From Azospirillum thermophilum (GTDB taxonomy: Bacteria; Pseudomonadota; Alphaproteobacteria; Azospirillales; Azospirillaceae), in NCBI RefSeq assembly GCF_003130795.1, contig NZ_CP029356.1:518501-582500 (forward strand): a stretch of DNA of 64,000 bases. The letters run 5' to 3'. A program made the translations under genes and the position numbers. The notes under the pieces were generated by a model that saw only the letters and a program-made list of their open reading frames with translations, did no database searches and was not told where the DNA came from. Every line of letters starts with the position of its first letter. Positions within the stretch are counted from its first letter, which is position 1. Shown piece after piece: positions 60,715 through 64,000 of the stretch.

Positions 60715-62028
60715 ATGCTGCAGACCCTTTCCAAGACCATCTTCGAGCTGCGCGGCGTCCGCCAAGCCTACACCAAGCCCAGCGGGCAGGAGTATGTCGT
60801 GCTGGACAACGTGGACCTCAGCCTGCGCGACGGCGAGATCGTCGGGCTGCTCGGCCGCTCCGGCTCCGGCAAATCCACCCTGCTGCGGATCGTCGCCGGG
60901 CTGGCCCACCCGACCGCCGGTCATGTCCTGCACCATGACCAGCCGGTCGCCGGGCCGACCGACGGGGTGGCGATGGTGTTCCAGACCTTCGCGCTGTTCC
61001 CCTGGCTGACCGTCGAGGAGAATGTGCTGGCCGGGCTGAAGGCGCTCGGCGTGCCGAAGCAGGAGGCGGCGGCGCGGGCGGAGGAGGCGATCGACCTGAT
61101 CGGCTTGTCCGGGTTCGAGAACGCCTACCCGAAGGAGCTGTCGGGCGGCATGCGCCAGCGGGTGGGGTTCGCCCGCGCGCTGGTGGTGCATCCGGAAATC
61201 CTGCTGATGGACGAGCCCTTCTCCGCGCTCGACGTCCTGACGGCGGAGACGCTGCGCACCGACCTGCTGGACCTGTGGATGGAGCGCAAGCTCCCCATCC
61301 GCTCGATCCTGATGGTCACCCACAACATCGAGGAGGCGGTGCTGATGTGCGACCGCATCCTGGTCTTCTCCTCCAATCCCGGACGGGTGGCGGCGGAGAT
61401 CCGGGTGGACATCCCGCATCCGCGCAACCGGCTGGCGCCGGAATTCCGCGAGATGGTGGACGACATCTACGGCCGCATGACCGCGCGCAAGCCGCTGGCT
61501 GCGGCTGCGCCGGCCGAACGGCTGCGGCCGGTGTGGGCCGAGCCGCTGCAGCACGTCTCGACCAACCTGCTGTCGGGCCTGATGGAGACGCTGGCCTCGC
61601 CCGCCTATCACGGCAAGGCGGACCTGCCGCATCTGGCGGCGTCCCTGCAGCACGAGATCGACGACCTGTTCCCGATCGCCGAGACGCTGCAGCTCCTCGG
61701 CTTCGCCGAAGTGGCGGAGGGCGACATCCGGCTGACCGAGCCCGGCCACCTGTTCGCCGGGGCGGATCTGGACGACCGCAAGAAGCTGTTCGCGGAGCAT
61801 CTCGTCCGCTTCGTGCCGCTGGCGGCGCACATCCACGCCACGCTGTGCGAGCGGCCGGACCAGCGCGTCCCCTGGGCGCAGTTCGCCCGCGATCTCGCCC
61901 GCTTCATGAGCGAGGACTATGCGGAGGAGACGCTGAAGGCGGTGACGAGCTGGGCCCGCTATGCGGAACTGTTCTCCTACGACGACGAGGCCGAGGCCTT
62001 CGTCATCGAGCAGGACGAGGAGCGGTAG
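60715..62028 (+). CDS. ABC transporter ATPase with C-terminal AAA-associated domain
   Basis: A 437-residue ATPase. Walker A is GRSGSGKST (residues 47-55), signature LSGGMRQR and Walker B ILLMDEPFSALD. The nucleotide domain is nitrate/sulfonate-like. From about residue 290 there is an additional domain (LLSGLMETLASPAYHGKADL onward, then LPLAAHIHATLCERPDQRV) matching the AAA-associated C-terminal domain seen in some NitT/TauT ATPases, possibly regulatory. GGAGGA precedes the ATG. It pairs with the upstream permease. Confidence 0.9.
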   Translation: MLQTLSKTIFELRGVRQAYTKPSGQEYVVLDNVDLSLRDGEIVGLLGRSGSGKSTLLRIVAGLAHPTAGHVLHHDQPVAGPTDGVAMVFQTFALFPWLTVEENVLAGLKALGVPKQEAAARAEEAIDLIGLSGFENAYPKELSGGMRQRVGFARALVVHPEILLMDEPFSALDVLTAETLRTDLLDLWMERKLPIRSILMVTHNIEEAVLMCDRILVFSSNPGRVAAEIRVDIPHPRNRLAPEFREMVDDIYGRMTARKPLAAAAPAERLRPVWAEPLQHVSTNLLSGLMETLASPAYHGKADLPHLAASLQHEIDDLFPIAETLQLLGFAEVAEGDIRLTEPGHLFAGADLDDRKKLFAEHLVRFVPLAAHIHATLCERPDQRVPWAQFARDLARFMSEDYAEETLKAVTSWARYAELFSYDDEAEAFVIEQDEER

Positions 62029-62040
62029 CGGAGCGGGCGG

Positions 62041-62061
62041 GAGGGGGCGCCGCGCCCCCTC
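62041..62061. terminator. hairpin between convergent ATPase and eda genes
   Basis: GAGGGGGCG pairs with CGCCCCCTC (9 bp) around a three-base loop, directly after the ABC ATPase stop and before the eda stop. Without a U-run its efficiency is uncertain, but position and symmetry suggest a bidirectional terminator. Confidence 0.55.
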
Positions 62062-62070
62062 CGATGCCGC

Positions 62071-62715
62071 TCAGGCCTTGCCGGTGGCCGCCCGGTAGGC
62101 GTCGAGGAGCTGGCGGCCGGCGGCGAGGATCGCGTCCTTGTCGCCGCGCTTGACCAGCGTCTCGTCCACCAGCTTGCCGCCGGCCCCGACGCAGACGACG
62201 CCCGCCGCGACGAAGGTGGCGACGTTGCCGGCGTCGATGCCGCCGGTCGGCACGAAGCGGACCGACGGGAAGACCGAGCGCAGCGCCTTGATGTGGCTGG
62301 CCCCGACGGTGGAGGCCGGGAAGATCTTCACCGCGTCGGCGCCGGCGGTGACGGCCGCATGGACCTCGGTCGGGGTCAGGGCCCCCATCAGGCAGGCGAC
62401 GTTCAGGTCGCGGCAGGCGGTGGCCACTTCGGGCACCACGCAGGGCGAGACGACGTAGCGCGCCCCGGCCTTCACCACCTCCCGCACCGCGTCGGCGGTC
62501 AGCACGGTGCCGGCGCCGATCAGGGCGCCGCCCTCGGCGGCCAGACGCTCGATCAGGCCGACCGCGCCGGGGGTGGTCATGGTGATCTCGAAGGTGCCGT
62601 AGCCGGCCTCGCGCAGCCAGGACACCGCCGTGCCGGCAAGCTCCGCCGAGCTGTTGCGGATGACCGGAACGACGCCGTAGGCGATCAGGCGGTCGATGGT
62701 TTCGGTAGCAGTCAT
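62071..62715 (-). CDS. eda: KDPG/KHG aldolase
   Basis: A 214-residue class I aldolase. It cleaves 2-keto-3-deoxy-6-phosphogluconate to pyruvate and glyceraldehyde 3-phosphate in the Entner-Doudoroff route. Glu43 (TFEITMTTPG) and the Schiff-base Lys130 (DAVKIFPAS) correspond to E. coli Glu45 and Lys133. Start overlaps the regulator's stop by four bases (ATGA), so it is coupled to it. No edd gene is adjacent. Confidence 0.96.
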   Translation of the reverse strand: MTATETIDRLIAYGVVPVIRNSSAELAGTAVSWLREAGYGTFEITMTTPGAVGLIERLAAEGGALIGAGTVLTADAVREVVKAGARYVVSPCVVPEVATACRDLNVACLMGALTPTEVHAAVTAGADAVKIFPASTVGASHIKALRSVFPSVRFVPTGGIDAGNVATFVAAGVVCVGAGGKLVDETLVKRGDKDAILAAGRQLLDAYRAATGKA

Positions 62716-63632
62716 CGGTGATCCTCGTAGGAGAGAGGGACCAGGGGCGTCGGGCTGACGGCGGCCCCGGTGCTGGTCAGATGCCGCTCGCGCAGAACGG
62801 CCTTGATGCGGCCCAGCCTTTCGTTCAGGTCGGGCGGGGAAAGCAGGCCGATGCCGACCGCCAGCGCGTCGAGCACGGCGAGCTGGGCGAGGCGGGAGGC
62901 CATGGGGGTGTGGATCGCGGTGTCCTCGTCCACCTCGACCGCCAGGACGATGTCGGCGGCCCTGGCGAGGTCTGAGCCGGGGGCGGTGATGGCGACGACG
63001 GTCGCTCCGGCGCTGCGGGCGACGGCGACGGCATTGAGGATCTCGACGCTGGTGCCGGTCTTCGACAGGGCGACCGCCACGTCGCCGGGGCCGAGAGTCG
63101 CCGCGGCCATCGCCTGGATGTGCGGGTCCGACGAGGCGCTTACCGCCGGCAGCAGGCGGAACATCTTGTGGTGCGCGTCCTGCGCCACCGAACCGGAGGC
63201 GCCGACGCCGAAGATCTCCACCCGCCGGGCGCCGATCATGGCGCGGGCGGCCCGTTCCAGCGCCGTCGCGTCCAGCCCGTCGCGCACCCGCAGCAGCGCG
63301 TCGATGGCGCGGTTCAGCACCTTTTCCGCGGCACTGCCGACGCTGTCGTCGGGGCTGAGGTCGCGGGCGAGCGCCACCGACTCGCGCGTCGCCTCCGCCC
63401 GCGCGGCGGTGGCGGCGAGGTCCTGCGCCAGCTTCAGCTTGAAGTCCTGGAAGCCGGTGAAGCCGACCGCCCGGCAGAATCGCAGCACGGTCGGTTCGCT
63501 GACGCCCGCGCGGGCGGCGAGTTGGGCTATGCTGTCGTTGAGGACGGAGGCGGGTGCGGCGAGCACCACGCGGGCCACGGCAAGCTCTGCCCGGCGGAGC
63601 TGGTCTGTGGCGGAACGGATTGCGGAGAGCAT
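62712..63632 (-). CDS. RpiR-family transcriptional regulator, HexR-like
   Basis: A 306-residue regulator with an N-terminal helix-turn-helix (ARAGVSEPTVLRFCRAVGFTG, then FQDFKLKLAQDLA) very close to HexR, and a C-terminal SIS sugar-phosphate domain (VEIFGVGASGSVAQDAHHKM; ALSKTGTSVEILNAV). HexR senses KDPG, the substrate of the Eda aldolase encoded next. The gene is first in the operon with eda, and a HexR-type palindrome lies just upstream, so autoregulation is likely. Confidence 0.92.
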   Translation of the reverse strand: MLSAIRSATDQLRRAELAVARVVLAAPASVLNDSIAQLAARAGVSEPTVLRFCRAVGFTGFQDFKLKLAQDLAATAARAEATRESVALARDLSPDDSVGSAAEKVLNRAIDALLRVRDGLDATALERAARAMIGARRVEIFGVGASGSVAQDAHHKMFRLLPAVSASSDPHIQAMAAATLGPGDVAVALSKTGTSVEILNAVAVARSAGATVVAITAPGSDLARAADIVLAVEVDEDTAIHTPMASRLAQLAVLDALAVGIGLLSPPDLNERLGRIKAVLRERHLTSTGAAVSPTPLVPLSYEDHR

Positions 63633-63656
63633 GGCGGCGGCCGTGAATGTAGTGTG

Positions 63657-63673
63657 ATGTAGTTTTACTACAT
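63657..63673. promoter_or_regulatory. HexR-type operator
   Basis: ATGTAGTTTTACTACAT is a perfect palindrome around TTT and fits the known HexR consensus TGTARTTWWAYTACA as I recall it. It lies 25 bases upstream of the regulator start codon, in the divergent region with the fumarylacetoacetase-family gene. Flanking half-sites TGTAGTG (63648-63654) and CACTACA (63707-63713) are also inverted to each other. Confidence 0.75.
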
Positions 63674-63794
63674 GCCGTCCGCCATGTCGACAGGCAGATG
63701 AAAGCTCACTACAATCTGTTCGTCACCTAATCCAACGGTGCGGCGGCCGTCCCGATGGGGCGGCGTAGCGGCCGGAGTCACAGACGGATCGGAC

Positions 63795-64000
63795 ATGAAG
63801 CTTCTGCGTTACGGCCCGCCGGGCCAGGAAAAGCCGGGCCTGCTCGATGCCGAGGGGCGCATCCGCGATCTCTCCGCCCATGTCGCGGACATCGCCGGCG
63901 AGGCGCTGTCGCCCGCCGGCCTCGCCCGGCTGAAGGCGATCGACCCGGCCAGCCTGCCGCTGGTGGAGGGCACCCCGCGACTCGGCCCCTGCGTCGCCGG
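63795..64000 (+). CDS. fumarylacetoacetate hydrolase-family protein (3' end outside window)
   Basis: Only the first 68 codons are in the window. The N-terminus MKLLRYGPPGQEKPGLLDAE, then GRIRDLSAHV and LPLVEGTPRLGPCV, is typical of the FAH family members that act in sugar-acid or aromatic breakdown, such as 2,4-diketo-3-deoxy-L-fuconate hydrolase or ureidoglycolate lyase. It is divergent from the HexR-like regulator and eda, which suggests sugar-acid metabolism and shared control. Confidence 0.8.
   Translation, partial: MKLLRYGPPGQEKPGLLDAEGRIRDLSAHVADIAGEALSPAGLARLKAIDPASLPLVEGTPRLGPCVA

Noticed and set aside
58606..61836. A 1076-codon open frame antisense to the ABC permease and ATPase
   Set aside because: Composition is His/Arg/Gln repeats without domains, and the opposite strand has both EAA loops and Walker motifs.

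Overview
The window is high-GC DNA (about 70% by eye) and carries gene blocks typical of Alphaproteobacteria: rpoZ-rsh-pdxJ-acpS-lepB-rnc-era, mreB-mreC-mreD-mrdA, surA-pdxA and pepA-holC. Together with a SUV3-type helicase and an alpha-2-macroglobulin/pbpC pair this suggests a Rhodospirillales bacterium of the Azospirillum type. It looks like ordinary chromosome. I see no rRNA operon, insertion sequence, prophage, CRISPR array or conjugation module.

Layout. 1-9.2 kb: nitronate monooxygenase and an alpha/beta hydrolase, then an alpha-2-macroglobulin coupled to penicillin-binding protein 1C. 9.2-12.9 kb: Gfa, a tiny zinc-ribbon protein, a secreted His/Cys protein with a Tat-exported multicopper oxidase, and SlyX. 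13-18.7 kb: a binding protein, a fused permease and a metallo-beta-lactamase-fold enzyme without an ATPase, then MntH behind a long leader with a palindrome. 18.8-26 kb: aldo/keto reductase, SUV3-like helicase, two SpoU-type RNA methyltransferases, a BLUF photoreceptor, an acetyltransferase and MltA. 26-34.8 kb: RsmB, PepA, HolC, a REC-kinase hybrid, a class II amidotransferase, a divergent HxlR/quinone-oxidoreductase pair, a DUF1304 membrane protein and a DsbA-like protein. 35-42.8 kb: GuaA with a tandem repeat over its stop codon, an acetyltransferase, LptG, SurA, PdxA, a lysozyme-like protein and a NYN-domain protein. 43-50 kb: the rpoZ to era block. 50-58 kb: a HisE-like protein, PhoU, mreBCD-mrdA and a methyltransferase. 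58-64 kb: two identical tRNA-Lys genes, an ABC permease/ATPase pair, and Eda with its RpiR/HexR-type regulator divergent from a fumarylacetoacetase-family gene cut by the window edge.

The main theme is the cell envelope: peptidoglycan synthesis and turnover (PbpC, MltA, MrdA, MreBCD, a lysozyme-like protein), periplasmic quality control (alpha-2-macroglobulin, SurA, LepB) and LPS export (LptG). Metal handling and central metabolism make up most of the rest.

The most important caution for any user is that eight genes are each broken by exactly one missing base inside or beside a short G or C run. Adding one base restores a normal-length family member every time. This points to homopolymer errors in the assembly rather than to pseudogenes. 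I found no convincing wholly novel system. The best leads are a HexR-type operator, a palindrome upstream of mntH, the His/Cys protein beside the multicopper oxidase, the ATPase-less transporter cluster and the ABC pair without a binding protein.
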